Assembly: GCA_013374015.1 (NCBI GenBank)
Contig: BLLL01000003.1
Location: forward strand, 109,842-173,841
DNA length: 64,000 nt
DNA from: Candidatus Desulfovibrio kirbyi
GTDB lineage: Bacteria; Desulfobacterota; Desulfovibrionia; Desulfovibrionales; Desulfovibrionaceae
Reading direction: 5' to 3'
Shown here: piece after piece, positions 10,258 through 18,064 of the stretch
How positions within the stretch are numbered: position 1 is the stretch's first letter
How the letters are laid out: every line of letters starts with the position of its first letter
Notes under the pieces: generated by a model
What the model saw: only the letters and a program-made list of their open reading frames with translations
The model's database searches: none
Told to the model about the DNA's origin: nothing
Made by a program: the position numbers and the translations under genes

Positions 10258-10267
10258 CTTGCTTTCC

Positions 10268-10897
10268 CTACTGCTTGCGAATCAACACAAGGCCGTTTTT
10301 GGGTCCCGGCACAGAGCCTTTGACCAATATGACATTATCCGCCGGACGAACACCAACAATCAAAAGCCCCATTTCCGTCACGGTTTCATTGCCCCAATGT
10401 CCGGCCATTTTTCTTCCTTTGAACACATGACCGGGCAAGGTATTGTTGCCGATAGAACCGTTATTCCGGTGCACTTTTTCACAACCGTGCGAATCCTTGG
10501 ATCCGGCAAAATTCCAGCGGCGCATCCGCCCCTGATATCCCTTGCCGATGCTCGCGCCGGTCACCTTCACAACCTCGCCGGCGGCAAACATCTCCACAGT
10601 GAAATTTTGCCCGGGCTGATATTCAGGCGCTCCGGCAAGACGAATCTCCCGCAAATGACGAAAAAAGCCCGTACCGGCCTTGGCAAAATGACCCCGCATC
10701 GGCTTGGAAACATGTTTTTCCCTGGCCGGCGTCAATCCTATTTGCACAGCGTTATAGCCGTCTTTTTCATTGGTTTTGATCTGTGTCACCGGGCAGGGGC
10801 CTGCCTCAATAACCGTCACGGGCACAACCACGCCGTTATCGGCAAATATGCGGGTCATACCGAGCTTGCGACCCAAAATTCCCATTTTCTCAGCCAT
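10268..10897 (-). CDS. rplC: 50S ribosomal protein L3
   Basis: Peptidyl-transferase-centre protein, 209 aa. It begins with [13 protein letters not shown] and has the loop [17 protein letters not shown] and the [12 protein letters not shown] segment. The ATG at 10897 has AGAGG five bases upstream. A second Met four codons later is the start in many homologues. Confidence 0.96.
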   Translation of the reverse strand: MAEKMGILGRKLGMTRIFADNGVVVPVTVIEAGPCPVTQIKTNEKDGYNAVQIGLTPAREKHVSKPMRGHFAKAGTGFFRHLREIRLAGAPEYQPGQNFTVEMFAAGEVVKVTGASIGKGYQGRMRRWNFAGSKDSHGCEKVHRNNGSIGNNTLPGHVFKGRKMAGHWGNETVTEMGLLIVGVRPADNVILVKGSVPGPKNGLVLIRKQ

Positions 10898-10911
10898 GGC
10901 AACCTCTTGCT

Positions 10912-11229
10912 CTAAAGCTTGATTTCAACGTCAACACCGGCGGGCAAGGAAAGTTTGCCCAAAGCGTCAACAGTTTGTTGCGTTGGCTCCAGAATATCCA
11001 TAAGGCGTTTGTGAATACGCATTTCAAACTGCTCACGGGATTTTTTGTCCACATGCACGGACCGCTGAACGGTGTACTTATGAATATTTGTCGGCAAAGG
11101 GATGGGCCCGGCAATCCCGGCGCCGGTATTGCGCGCCGTATCCACAATCTCCGCGACAGCCTTGTCCAGAGTGCGGAAATCATAAGCTCTGAGCTTGATC
11201 CGTATGCGATCGCTGCTAACTGTAGTCAT
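10912..11229 (-). CDS. rpsJ: 30S ribosomal protein S10
   Basis: Small-subunit head protein and partner of NusB in antitermination; first gene of the ribosomal run here. The start at 11229 gives [18 protein letters not shown], the standard opening. Upstream codons in the same frame run to 11310 but lie in the leader. The product is 105 aa. A strong promoter lies about 115 bases upstream (11344-11372). Confidence 0.97.
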   Translation of the reverse strand: MTTVSSDRIRIKLRAYDFRTLDKAVAEIVDTARNTGAGIAGPIPLPTNIHKYTVQRSVHVDKKSREQFEMRIHKRLMDILEPTQQTVDALGKLSLPAGVDVEIKL

Positions 11230-11343
11230 ATCCGCTCCGTTTACAAAAATACCCGTCCAAGCAGTGCAAAAGACCGACGACACAACACCAGTGCCGGCAC
11301 TATTGCGCAAGCCATAACCGCAAAATTCATTGGGGCAAAGGGG

Positions 11344-11372
11344 TATTTAATCAAAACCAGAAGTGGCGTCAA
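11344..11372 (-). promoter_or_regulatory. Promoter of the S10-spc run
   Basis: Reading the minus strand, TTGACG is followed after 17 bases by TAAATA. It lies in the 176-base gap between ftsY and rpsJ. The predicted transcript has a leader of about 110 bases before rpsJ. Sequence match only. Confidence 0.72.
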
Positions 11373-11405
11373 GTGTTTTCGCAAAAGTTTGTTGTCCCGC
11401 TCATA

Positions 11406-12716
11406 CTATTTTTCCCCGTTGTCTTCATGTAACAGCGCCCTGGCGTACTCCGCCCCATTGAATGGACGCAGGTCTTCAAGTTTTTCGCCAAGACCGACAA
11501 AAGTGATGGGCAAGCGGCAGTGCAGCGCCACGGCAACGGCTACCCCACCCTTTGCCGTGCCGTCCAGTTTTGTCAATATCACCTCACCAACACCGACAGC
11601 ATCCTTGAAAAGTTTGGCCTGCGAAAGCGCGTTCTGTCCATTGGTGGCGTCAATAAGCAGCACAACGCGGTGCGGTGCCCCGGGATGTCTTTTGCCAAGC
11701 ACCTGACGGATTTTTGCCAATTCATCCATCAGGTTTACTTTTGTCTGCAAGCGTCCGGCGGTATCCACCAGCAGCATGTCCACCGATTCCCGCAAAGCGC
11801 GTTCAATGGCCTCATACGCCACGGCGGCAGGGTCCGCTCCTGCCTCACGCGCGTGAAACAGCGCGCCCACGCGCCGCGCCCAGACATTCATCTGTTCGAT
11901 AGCCGCTGCGCGGAACGTGTCCGCAGCAGCTATCATCACCTTTTTCCCCTGCATTCGCGCCCGGTGCGCCAGTTTGGCAATGGTCGTCGTCTTGCCGGCG
12001 CCGTTCACGCCGACAAGCAGCAACACTTCAGGCGGGTTAACGGCCGTGATCGCGCGGGACACGGAAAAAATTTCTTCCATTTCCGCAAGTAACAGGGCGC
12101 GCACGCCGTCAACCTGCGTGACCTTTGCCTGACGGGCGCGCTCTTTCAGACGTTCGACAAGTTCGAGCGACGTTTCCCAGCCCATATCAGCCGTGATAAA
12201 AAGCTCTTCCAGACGATCCCAAAATTGTTTGTCAAGCTCTCCGTGCGCGACAAACAGCATATTCAGACTGCGCGCAAAGCCCTCCCGTGTACGGGCGAGA
12301 CCTTCGCTTATTTTCAAAAAAAGCCGGTCGCGTTCGTCCTCTTCATCCTCAAGATCTAGGGCAAGCGCCAGGCGATACTGCAATTCCGAACGGAATTCGT
12401 CCACACGCGAATAGTCCATGCGCGTCAGCCAGTCCATAAAATCCCGCGTAAAGGCATGCGCTTCATTTTCCGGCATCTCCAGCGAGCGCAAAAGAAGCAG
12501 AATCCTTTCCCTGAGCAGGTCTCCAGCCGTTTCCACGCCCTCCAGAACAATGCCAAGCCAGACGGAAAGCCTTGCTTCCGCTCCGCGCAGGCGGACAAGC
12601 AGCGCTTCCCCGTCAACAGGAGAATCCGCTGCCATGGCGGAAAAATCGCCTTCCATGCCTTCGGATTCCGCGCCCGAAGCGCCGAACAATTTTTTTACGG
12701 CAGAAAAAAATCCCAT
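11406..12716 (-). CDS. ftsY: SRP receptor GTPase FtsY
   Basis: Membrane-associated receptor for the signal recognition particle; with SRP it delivers nascent membrane proteins to SecYEG. Start at 12716 (MGFFSAVKKLFG) has AAGGA six bases upstream. The frame stays open nine codons further. An acidic N-terminal region is followed by the NG domain: Walker A GVNGAGKTTTIAKL, the DTFRAAA motif, VDTAGRLQ and TKLDGTAKGG. The product is 436 aa. It is transcribed toward rpsJ but separated from it by a promoter. Confidence 0.96.
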   Translation of the reverse strand: MGFFSAVKKLFGASGAESEGMEGDFSAMAADSPVDGEALLVRLRGAEARLSVWLGIVLEGVETAGDLLRERILLLLRSLEMPENEAHAFTRDFMDWLTRMDYSRVDEFRSELQYRLALALDLEDEEDERDRLFLKISEGLARTREGFARSLNMLFVAHGELDKQFWDRLEELFITADMGWETSLELVERLKERARQAKVTQVDGVRALLLAEMEEIFSVSRAITAVNPPEVLLLVGVNGAGKTTTIAKLAHRARMQGKKVMIAAADTFRAAAIEQMNVWARRVGALFHAREAGADPAAVAYEAIERALRESVDMLLVDTAGRLQTKVNLMDELAKIRQVLGKRHPGAPHRVVLLIDATNGQNALSQAKLFKDAVGVGEVILTKLDGTAKGGVAVAVALHCRLPITFVGLGEKLEDLRPFNGAEYARALLHEDNGEK

Positions 12717-12733
12717 CCGGCATCCTTCATGTT

Positions 12734-13231
12734 TCAACGACAACGCGGGTCAGGCTCCGCCTTCCAGGCCAGAACAGCCTTACGCACAAGCACATCCCGT
12801 TTTTTCGGCAATATCTTGAATTCTTCCGTAAAAACATGGATACGTGTGCCGCCGCGCGGCGCGAACAGCCCCTTGACACGGCACCAGCACGGCTCAAGCG
12901 CGCGCGTCAAATCCTCAAGCGCTGTATTCACAATTGTTTCCATAAAGGACTGGTGGCTGCGAAAGGCAAACATATACAGCTTGAAACTTTTTGATTCCAC
13001 ACAACACGCGTCAGGAATATATTCCACAACAATAACACCGGTATCGGGCTGCCCCGTCACCGGACAAAGCGACGTGAATTCAGGAAAAGAAATAGTTATG
13101 ACATAAGGTCTGTTCGGGTAACTGTTGGGAAAGGACTCCAACAGATGGACACCCGGCCCGTCAACAGAGGGAAGCCGTCCCGCGCCAAGAAGGCGCAAAT
13201 CCTGTGTCTGATCCCGACTGCGGGTTGTCAT
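12734..13231 (-). CDS. queF: NADPH-dependent 7-cyano-7-deazaguanine reductase (QueF)
   Basis: Reduces preQ0 to preQ1 in queuosine synthesis. The 165 aa make it the short, single-domain QueF type. Cys56 in SLCPVTGQPD is the covalent nucleophile of the family and Asp63 follows in the same motif. The substrate motif ESKSFKLY is present at about 79-86. GGAGA lies upstream of the ATG at 13231. Seventeen bases separate it from ftsY, so they may be co-transcribed. Confidence 0.94.
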   Translation of the reverse strand: MTTRSRDQTQDLRLLGAGRLPSVDGPGVHLLESFPNSYPNRPYVITISFPEFTSLCPVTGQPDTGVIVVEYIPDACCVESKSFKLYMFAFRSHQSFMETIVNTALEDLTRALEPCWCRVKGLFAPRGGTRIHVFTEEFKILPKKRDVLVRKAVLAWKAEPDPRCR

Positions 13232-13283
13232 TATGCTATCTCCTGCGCTGTCATCTATGGCGCTGAATCAGCTGCTCAATACC

Positions 13284-13312
13284 TTGTAACGCATTGCGCA
13301 AAGAGCTACAAT
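13284..13312 (+). promoter_or_regulatory. Promoter of the mog-like gene
   Basis: TTGTAA, a 17-base spacer, then TACAAT, 23 bases before the ATG at 13336. It lies in the divergent gap with queF. Sequence match only. Confidence 0.55.
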
Positions 13313-13335
13313 AACAAAAACCGAACGGAGTCGCC

Positions 13336-14133
13336 ATGCCCCTGACACTTTACCTGTCCCCTTGCGCCGCCGGAGACCGCCTGCCCCTCATCACGGGCAC
13401 AGCGCCTGTAAAAACGGTGCACAGCGCCACGCCGGAGACCGCCAGTCGCTTCAACACGCTGTCTGTCGGCACAACCCTGCACGGCAAAAACGATGACGCC
13501 CCCATGCTTAAAATGACAGGATGGGCATGGCTGCCGGACAGCGTAGGCGCACACGCCGTCCGCCGCCCCCTGCTCACAGCGCTTTGCGACATCACGCCCC
13601 GAACGGCGGGCACGGCGCTCACCCTGGAAACCCAAAAAACAGGGCACTCGCTGGCATGGATAACACTTTCGGACAAAGGCGCTCTTGGCCTGCGTGAAGA
13701 CAGAAGCGGTCCGGCCATTGCCGAACGCATGGACAGAACCTTGCCGCTCTGCCACAGCCAAGGTTATCTTTTGCCCGATGACGCGCGCATGCTGCGCGCC
13801 CTGCTGACGGATCTTGCCCTGAATCAGGGCTACGACGTTATCTGCACCACGGGCGGCACCGGTCTTTCGCCCCGCGACATCACGCCGCAAGTGACAGCAT
13901 CCCTGCTGGATATGTCTCTACCCGGCTTCACCCAGGCCATGCTGGCCGCAAGCCTTGCGGCAACGCCGCATGCTGCCGTTTCCCGCGCGGCAGCCGGTGT
14001 GCTGGGAAACGCCATCATCATAAACCTGCCCGGCAGCCGCAAGGCTGTGCTGGAAAATCTCGCCGCCGTGCTACCGGCGCTGCCCCACGCGCTGGAAAAA
14101 CTGCACGGCGACCCGACCGATTGCGGAGGTTAG
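13336..14133 (+). CDS. MogA/MoaB-family molybdopterin protein with an extra N-terminal part
   Basis: The C-terminal 160 residues (from about 108) belong to the family that adenylates molybdopterin. WITLSDKGALG and the signature TTGGTGLSPRDITPQ at about residue 172 are clear. The first ~105 residues are not recognised; they show no MOSC or MoeA motif that I can name. Family members usually have 160-190 aa, while this has 265. CGGAG lies five bases before the ATG. The gene begins a plus-strand group with the UbiA-type gene eight bases on. A second cofactor gene, moaC, lies at 21.8 kb. Confidence 0.88.
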   Translation: MPLTLYLSPCAAGDRLPLITGTAPVKTVHSATPETASRFNTLSVGTTLHGKNDDAPMLKMTGWAWLPDSVGAHAVRRPLLTALCDITPRTAGTALTLETQKTGHSLAWITLSDKGALGLREDRSGPAIAERMDRTLPLCHSQGYLLPDDARMLRALLTDLALNQGYDVICTTGGTGLSPRDITPQVTASLLDMSLPGFTQAMLAASLAATPHAAVSRAAAGVLGNAIIINLPGSRKAVLENLAAVLPALPHALEKLHGDPTDCGG

Positions 14134-14140
14134 CCGGCTG

Positions 14141-15004
14141 ATGCGCACGCCCTTTGGTCACTTTGCCGACATTTGCCGCATGGTCAAAATCGAACACTCC
14201 GTCTTTGCCCTGCCCTACGCCTGGGCAGGGGCGGTATTGGCGGCGCGCGGCATCCCCCCCATACGCCCCCTGATTTTTCTGACCATTGCCATGGTGGCCG
14301 CGCGCTCCTTTGCGATGGCGTTCAATCGCCTTGTGGATCTGCCCTTTGACCGCGCAAATCCACGCACCAGCGCCCGCCCTCTTGTTACGGGCGCAATCAG
14401 CGTACGGGAAACATGGGCTTTTTGCACCGTCATGGCGCTTGTATTCATTGGCGCTTGCGCCGTCCTCAACGGTCTGTGCCTTCTGCTTGCCGTACCGGCT
14501 CTGTTCTTTTCCGCCGCCTACAGTTTTCTGAAACGCTTCACCCCGCTCTGCCATTTCTGGCTTGGCGCCACACTTGGCCTTGCGCCACTGGCAGGATGGA
14601 TAAGCGTCACCCCGGACAGCATTACGCCGGCGCCCTTCTTACTTTTTTTTGCCGTCACATTCTGGGTGGCCGCCTTTGACGTGTACTACGCCTTTCAGGA
14701 TATAAATTTTGATCGGCAACACAACTTGTATTCGCTTCCCTCTGTCCACGGAGCGCGCACAGCCCTTGCGCTGGCCACTTTTTCTCACGCGATGACAATA
14801 ATTTTTCTCGTGTTCACAGGCTTCGCTGCTCAGTTGTCGTGGCCGTGGTACTGCATCTGCCTAGGCACGGCCGCCCTCCTGCTGTTTGAGCATACTCTTA
14901 TGAAAAATAAAGAGTTACGACATATCAATACGGCCTTTTTTACGCTGAATGGCATTATTTCACCAGTGGCGCTGCTCGGCGTTGTTCTGGGAATATATAT
15001 CTAA
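14141..15004 (+). CDS. UbiA-family prenyltransferase (menaquinone type)
   Basis: Integral membrane enzyme that attaches a polyprenyl chain to an aromatic acid. Both magnesium-binding motifs are seen: N62-R-L-V-D66-x3-D70 followed by NPRTSARP, and D187-I-N-F-D191 after YYAFQ. About eight hydrophobic segments are visible. The 287 aa are normal. In Desulfovibrio-like anaerobes the family member in this setting is thought to be MqnP of the futalosine menaquinone route. Substrate choice cannot be read from the sequence; 4-hydroxybenzoate prenyltransferase is the alternative. Confidence 0.88.
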   Translation: MRTPFGHFADICRMVKIEHSVFALPYAWAGAVLAARGIPPIRPLIFLTIAMVAARSFAMAFNRLVDLPFDRANPRTSARPLVTGAISVRETWAFCTVMALVFIGACAVLNGLCLLLAVPALFFSAAYSFLKRFTPLCHFWLGATLGLAPLAGWISVTPDSITPAPFLLFFAVTFWVAAFDVYYAFQDINFDRQHNLYSLPSVHGARTALALATFSHAMTIIFLVFTGFAAQLSWPWYCICLGTAALLLFEHTLMKNKELRHINTAFFTLNGIISPVALLGVVLGIYI

Positions 15005-15018
15005 AAAAGCGCAGCCGC

Positions 15019-15318
15019 ATGCAAAAGCCAACCGACATCAATATTCTGCCGCCAAGCCGTTCCGCAAAAAAACGACATAGCCTCGTTCTGCAAAAAGCCG
15101 GCGAAAAACTAGCGCGCCTTACGCCGGCGCAAATCCAACAACTTGACGCGCCTGCAGAACTCAAGGAAGCTCTCATTCAGTACGCCGCCCTGCGCAGCCA
15201 TGAGGCAAAACGCCGCCATTTACAGTATATTGGCCGCCTGATGCGGGAATTGCCCTGTGAAGCGAACGGACTACCGGCGGACTACCCCTTGACGACAAGG
15301 CAGCCGATAGGATATTAG
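15019..15318 (+). CDS. Short YjgA/DarP-like protein (DUF615), probably truncated
   Basis: The middle of the protein resembles the ribosome assembly factor YjgA: SRSAKKRHSLVLQKAGEKLA, a short helix-rich stretch, then RSHEAKRRHLQYIGRLMREL. That core helix pair is where YjgA contacts the immature 50S subunit. E. coli YjgA has about 183 residues; this one has 99 and stops shortly after the RLMREL helix. The C-terminal half has no room, because tRNA-Thr begins 19 bases after the stop. It may be a genuine short form or the result of a deletion. The tRNA-Thr promoter overlaps its last codons. Confidence 0.7.
   Translation: MQKPTDINILPPSRSAKKRHSLVLQKAGEKLARLTPAQIQQLDAPAELKEALIQYAALRSHEAKRRHLQYIGRLMRELPCEANGLPADYPLTTRQPIGY
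15289..15318 (+). promoter_or_regulatory. Promoter of tRNA-Thr
   Basis: TTGACG, an 18-base spacer, then TATTAG, ending 19 bases before the tRNA. The whole element lies inside the last ten codons of the YjgA-like gene. Confidence 0.6.
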
Positions 15319-15337
15319 CGCTGCTACGTTGCTATAT

Positions 15338-15413
15338 GCCCTTGTAGCTCAGTCGGCAGAGTGCATCCTTGGTAAGGATGAGGTCACCAGTTCAATCCTG
15401 GTCAAGGGCTCCA
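15338..15413 (+). tRNA. tRNA-Thr (GGT)
   Basis: A 76-base cloverleaf. The acceptor stem is GCCCTTG with CAAGGGC, followed by U and an encoded CCA (15411-15413). The anticodon stem CATCC/GGATG closes a loop with anticodon GGT at 15371-15373, reading ACC and ACT. The T arm with GTTCAATCC is present. Confidence 0.95.
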
Positions 15414-15447
15414 AGAATATCAAGTCGAACATATCCAGCGTAAAATA

Positions 15448-15461
15448 GCCCCCCTTGGGGC
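15448..15461 (+). terminator. Possible terminator of tRNA-Thr
   Basis: GCCCC, four bases, then GGGGC, 35 bases after the tRNA, followed by ACCAAATTT. The stem is short and the T-run weak. A second hairpin (TCCCGCAA with TTGCGGGA, 15531-15559) stands between this and the converging tRNA-Asp and may serve both sides. Confidence 0.4.
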
Positions 15462-15577
15462 ACCAAATTTCAGGATTGTGCCTGACATTGCGAATACAGG
15501 CAAGATAAACAGGGCTTGTAAAAATACAAATCCCGCAAAATTTTTCAGACGTTGCGGGACTTGTGTGGATTTACTTT

Positions 15578-15654
<77 letters not shown>

Positions 15655-15665
15655 GTATTGAGAGG

Positions 15666-15694
15666 CTTATACTGTACTCTGAAACGCATGTCAA
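15666..15694 (-). promoter_or_regulatory. Promoter of tRNA-Asp
   Basis: On the minus strand a perfect TTGACA is followed after 17 bases by TATAAG, 11 bases before the tRNA. It is one of the closest matches to consensus in the window. Confidence 0.75.
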
Positions 15695-15780
15695 CAGGCA
15701 ATTGCATATACCAGAACCGTGATCAGAACAAAAGGGAAATTGAATACATTTCTTAGTTACCTGAAATTATCCGGTTTCAC

Positions 15781-17166
15781 TTACCACGCGCTGCCCGTCT
15801 GTCTGCCTGTAAGACTATGCCTGCCCACCTTTGTTATCTCCACAGGCACCATACGCCCGGTATGGTCACGCCCGGAAGGCAATCCCACATGCACAAGCGC
15901 CCCGTAAGGGTCGCGCCCCTGCCAGAGAACCTCTGTCCTCTCCCCCACCTTTTCCTCATTATGGCAAGGTTGTCTTGGACTGCGCGTTTCAATAAGCAGG
16001 CTTGTCTGTTGCAGCAACCGCGCTTCAAGCCAACGCCCGCTCAGGGATTCCTGCAATGCCTGCAAGCGCAAAAGACGCTCCTGTTTGCGCTCCGGCGCAA
16101 TTTTGTCCGCAAAAAGCGCTGCCCGCGTACCGGGCCTGTCTGAATAACAAAAAGAGAATGCGGACATAAAATTGCAGTCTGTTAGCGTCTCCAGCGTATC
16201 GTTAAAATCTTCTTCCGTTTCACCGGGGAAGCCCACAATAATGTCTGTGGAAAGCGCCAAATCAAGGCGCGCTTTACGCAATGCGGCAACAAGATTGTAA
16301 AAATCCTGTCGCGTATACGCGCGTCCCATACGCGCAAGCACCCTGTCGGACCCTGACTGCACGGGCAGGTGCAAGCGCGGACACAAGGGCGCGACAGAGG
16401 CAAACGATTCTATATCGACCGGCTTCATCTCCCCGGGATGCGGAGTTACAAAACGCAAACGCTCCAAACCCGGCAATGCCGCCACTCGGGCCAGCAGATC
16501 GGCAAAGCCGTCGTCGTCGCCGGTTGTATCTCGGCCAAAGGCGTTGACATTTTGTCCCAACAGCATGATTTCCCGCGCGCCGCCCATCTCAAGCGCCGCG
16601 CGGCATTCGTCCAGAACAGCCTTTACGGCGCGTGATTTTTGCCGTCCGCGCGTATAGGGCACAATGCAGTAGGCGCAAAAATTGTCGCATCCCTGCATGA
16701 CTGTGACATGAGTAACAGGACGGGATTGTCCGGCAATCGCGCAACCCACCGGCTCGCGTTCGCTGTAGTGGTCTGTAAAATCTAACAGCGACAGGCGAAG
16801 ACGCGGTTCATCCAGTAGCCGTTCAACAGCCTCCGGCACGCCGTTGATGCCGTCGCTGCCGGCCACAAGCCGCACCTGACAGCCACTTTCAAACAGTGTT
16901 TGTCCAAGCTGCTGGGCCACGCACCCTGTCACCGCCACCAGCACTTCAGGATCGCCGCCCGTAATGGCGCGCACGCGCCCGATGGCTGTTTTGACCTTTT
17001 GCTCCGGTTTTTCACGCACAGAGCAGGTATTGAGGATGACGACACGCGCTCTTTCAATGGAGGTCTGCGCAAAACCCCGCGCGATGAGGGCGCCGGCGAG
17101 CCAGCGCGAATCATGCGCGTTCATCTGACACCCGAACGTCATGATATGAAAACTTCTGTCAGACAT
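15781..17166 (-). CDS. miaB: tRNA-2-methylthio-N6-dimethylallyladenosine synthase MiaB
   Basis: Radical SAM enzyme that adds a methylthio group to i6A37 of tRNA. It has the three parts of the family: an N-terminal domain with Cys13, Cys48 and Cys82 for the auxiliary iron-sulfur cluster (FGCQMN, NTCSVREK, VTGCVAQ), the radical SAM motif C160-x3-C164-x2-C167 (GCDNFCAYC), and a C-terminal TRAM region. From the ATG at 17166 it has 461 aa. A TTG two codons upstream is another possible start. No clear Shine-Dalgarno is seen. It lies 14 bases after a small gene (17181-17318) and probably shares its transcript. Confidence 0.95.
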   Translation of the reverse strand: MSDRSFHIMTFGCQMNAHDSRWLAGALIARGFAQTSIERARVVILNTCSVREKPEQKVKTAIGRVRAITGGDPEVLVAVTGCVAQQLGQTLFESGCQVRLVAGSDGINGVPEAVERLLDEPRLRLSLLDFTDHYSEREPVGCAIAGQSRPVTHVTVMQGCDNFCAYCIVPYTRGRQKSRAVKAVLDECRAALEMGGAREIMLLGQNVNAFGRDTTGDDDGFADLLARVAALPGLERLRFVTPHPGEMKPVDIESFASVAPLCPRLHLPVQSGSDRVLARMGRAYTRQDFYNLVAALRKARLDLALSTDIIVGFPGETEEDFNDTLETLTDCNFMSAFSFCYSDRPGTRAALFADKIAPERKQERLLRLQALQESLSGRWLEARLLQQTSLLIETRSPRQPCHNEEKVGERTEVLWQGRDPYGALVHVGLPSGRDHTGRMVPVEITKVGRHSLTGRQTGSAW

Positions 17167-17180
17167 GGACAAGGGAGAAA

Positions 17181-17318
17181 TTATTGGGCAATATTGTAAA
17201 AATTTATCTCAATTTCGCCCTGTGCGTTAATTCCGCCCCAAACGCCGTGCGCCGCCTGCAGGGATATCCCGGGAGCTGTGGTATATGTGTAGTGAATTTT
17301 TGCCGTTTTTTTGTCCAT
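17181..17318 (-). CDS. Small conserved-looking protein, 45 aa
   Basis: A short frame starting with ATG at 17318, four bases after the stop of the upstream secreted-protein gene and ending 14 bases before miaB. It reads MDKKTAKIHYTY, then the segment HGVWGGINAQGEIEINFYN, and ends IAQ. The pattern of G-x-G-G-x-x-x-Q-G-E-I followed by alternating hydrophobic residues recalls larger uncharacterised proteins of roughly 100 aa that I remember from anaerobic bacteria, but I cannot name the family. It would then be an N-terminal remnant or short form. The tight packing on both sides and the protein-like composition argue for a real gene. Confidence 0.55.
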   Translation of the reverse strand: MDKKTAKIHYTYTTAPGISLQAAHGVWGGINAQGEIEINFYNIAQ

Positions 17319-17322
17319 GGGA

Positions 17323-17841
17323 TTATTTCCATAACGAGCTGTATCGTGCCGCGATGCCATCGGTGCGCTCCGCCAGTCTGTTTACCAGCGCGGAAATATC
17401 GTCAGCGGTTGCCGCGCCGAGATCACGCGACAAAAGGTAGCCGAGGTAGCCCTTGCCCTGGCTGAAAACCCAACATGCCGAATAGATTGATCCCACGTTG
17501 GGACGTCCTGGAAATTCCGGTTCCGTGCTTATGAGCAGGCGCAGTTTTGGGATGTCTTTTTCTTCATCGTCATTGAGCGTAAACAGATTGCTCTGGTTGA
17601 ACCGTTCCTTGAGGCGCATGGCAAGATTTGCGCCTATGCTGTCTGAACCTTCGTGCTGGACAGTGACTACTGTAACCCGGTCAACACCTTTTTCTGGCTT
17701 GTCAGGCGCGGGTTTCACCGCCTGCGGCGCCTGGGCATTGGCCGATGGAGAAGGGGCGGCGCTTCCCGCCGCGAACACAACAGGAGCGGAAAAAAATAGC
17801 AGAAGGCAAACCGGAAAACAGACAAAAGCAAATCGTTTCAT
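17323..17841 (-). CDS. Secreted protein of unknown function
   Basis: 172 aa with a clear signal peptide: basic MKRF, a hydrophobic stretch to about residue 22, and a likely cleavage after VVFA. A proline/alanine linker follows (about residues 26-50), and then a compact domain of about 120 residues with VTVVTVQHEGSDSIGANLAMRLKERF and the end IAARYSSLWK. There is no lipobox Cys, so it should be free in the periplasm. GGAG lies eight bases before the ATG. I do not recognise the family. Confidence 0.8.
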   Translation of the reverse strand: MKRFAFVCFPVCLLLFFSAPVVFAAGSAAPSPSANAQAPQAVKPAPDKPEKGVDRVTVVTVQHEGSDSIGANLAMRLKERFNQSNLFTLNDDEEKDIPKLRLLISTEPEFPGRPNVGSIYSACWVFSQGKGYLGYLLSRDLGAATADDISALVNRLAERTDGIAARYSSLWK

Positions 17842-17912
17842 AACGCGCTCTCCAATAAAAGGAATACTTGCGAAAAATACCTGTCGTGCCCCGTTGTTAT
17901 GGCATTTTCAGA

Positions 17913-17932
17913 ATGAAATTAGATAATTTCAT
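17913..17932. promoter_or_regulatory. Perfect 20-bp palindrome, possible operator
   Basis: Two 9-base arms (ATGAAATTA and its complement) flank a central GA. It lies in the 223-base divergent gap between the secreted-protein gene and asnS, about 70 bases from the former and 48 bases upstream of the asnS -35 box. Sharing by both genes is possible. The regulator is unknown. Confidence 0.5.
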
Positions 17933-17979
17933 GCCAAAGCATTAATCTGCTCTAGTCGAATAAGGCAGGCGTATATGAC

Positions 17980-18008
17980 TTGTCAAGACATTCCCCTGTC
18001 GTTACTAT
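17980..18008 (+). promoter_or_regulatory. Promoter of asnS
   Basis: TTGTCA, a 17-base spacer, then TACTAT. Predicted transcription would begin at about 18015, inside the leader stem-loop. Confidence 0.6.
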
Positions 18009-18012
18009 AGTG

Positions 18013-18048
18013 AGAGCGCGCAAAAAGGCAACTATTTTTGCGCGCTCT
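18013..18048 (+). promoter_or_regulatory. Strong leader stem-loop before asnS
   Basis: A perfect 14-base stem (arms 18013-18026 and 18035-18048, starting AGAGCGCGC) with an 8-base loop. The Shine-Dalgarno AAGGAG begins three bases after the stem. The predicted transcript would start at or near the first arm, so the mRNA would begin with the hairpin. There is no T-run after it, so a terminator is unlikely. The spacing is too short for a T-box. Confidence 0.55.
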
Positions 18049-18064
18049 TCAAGGAGTTGCGCGA

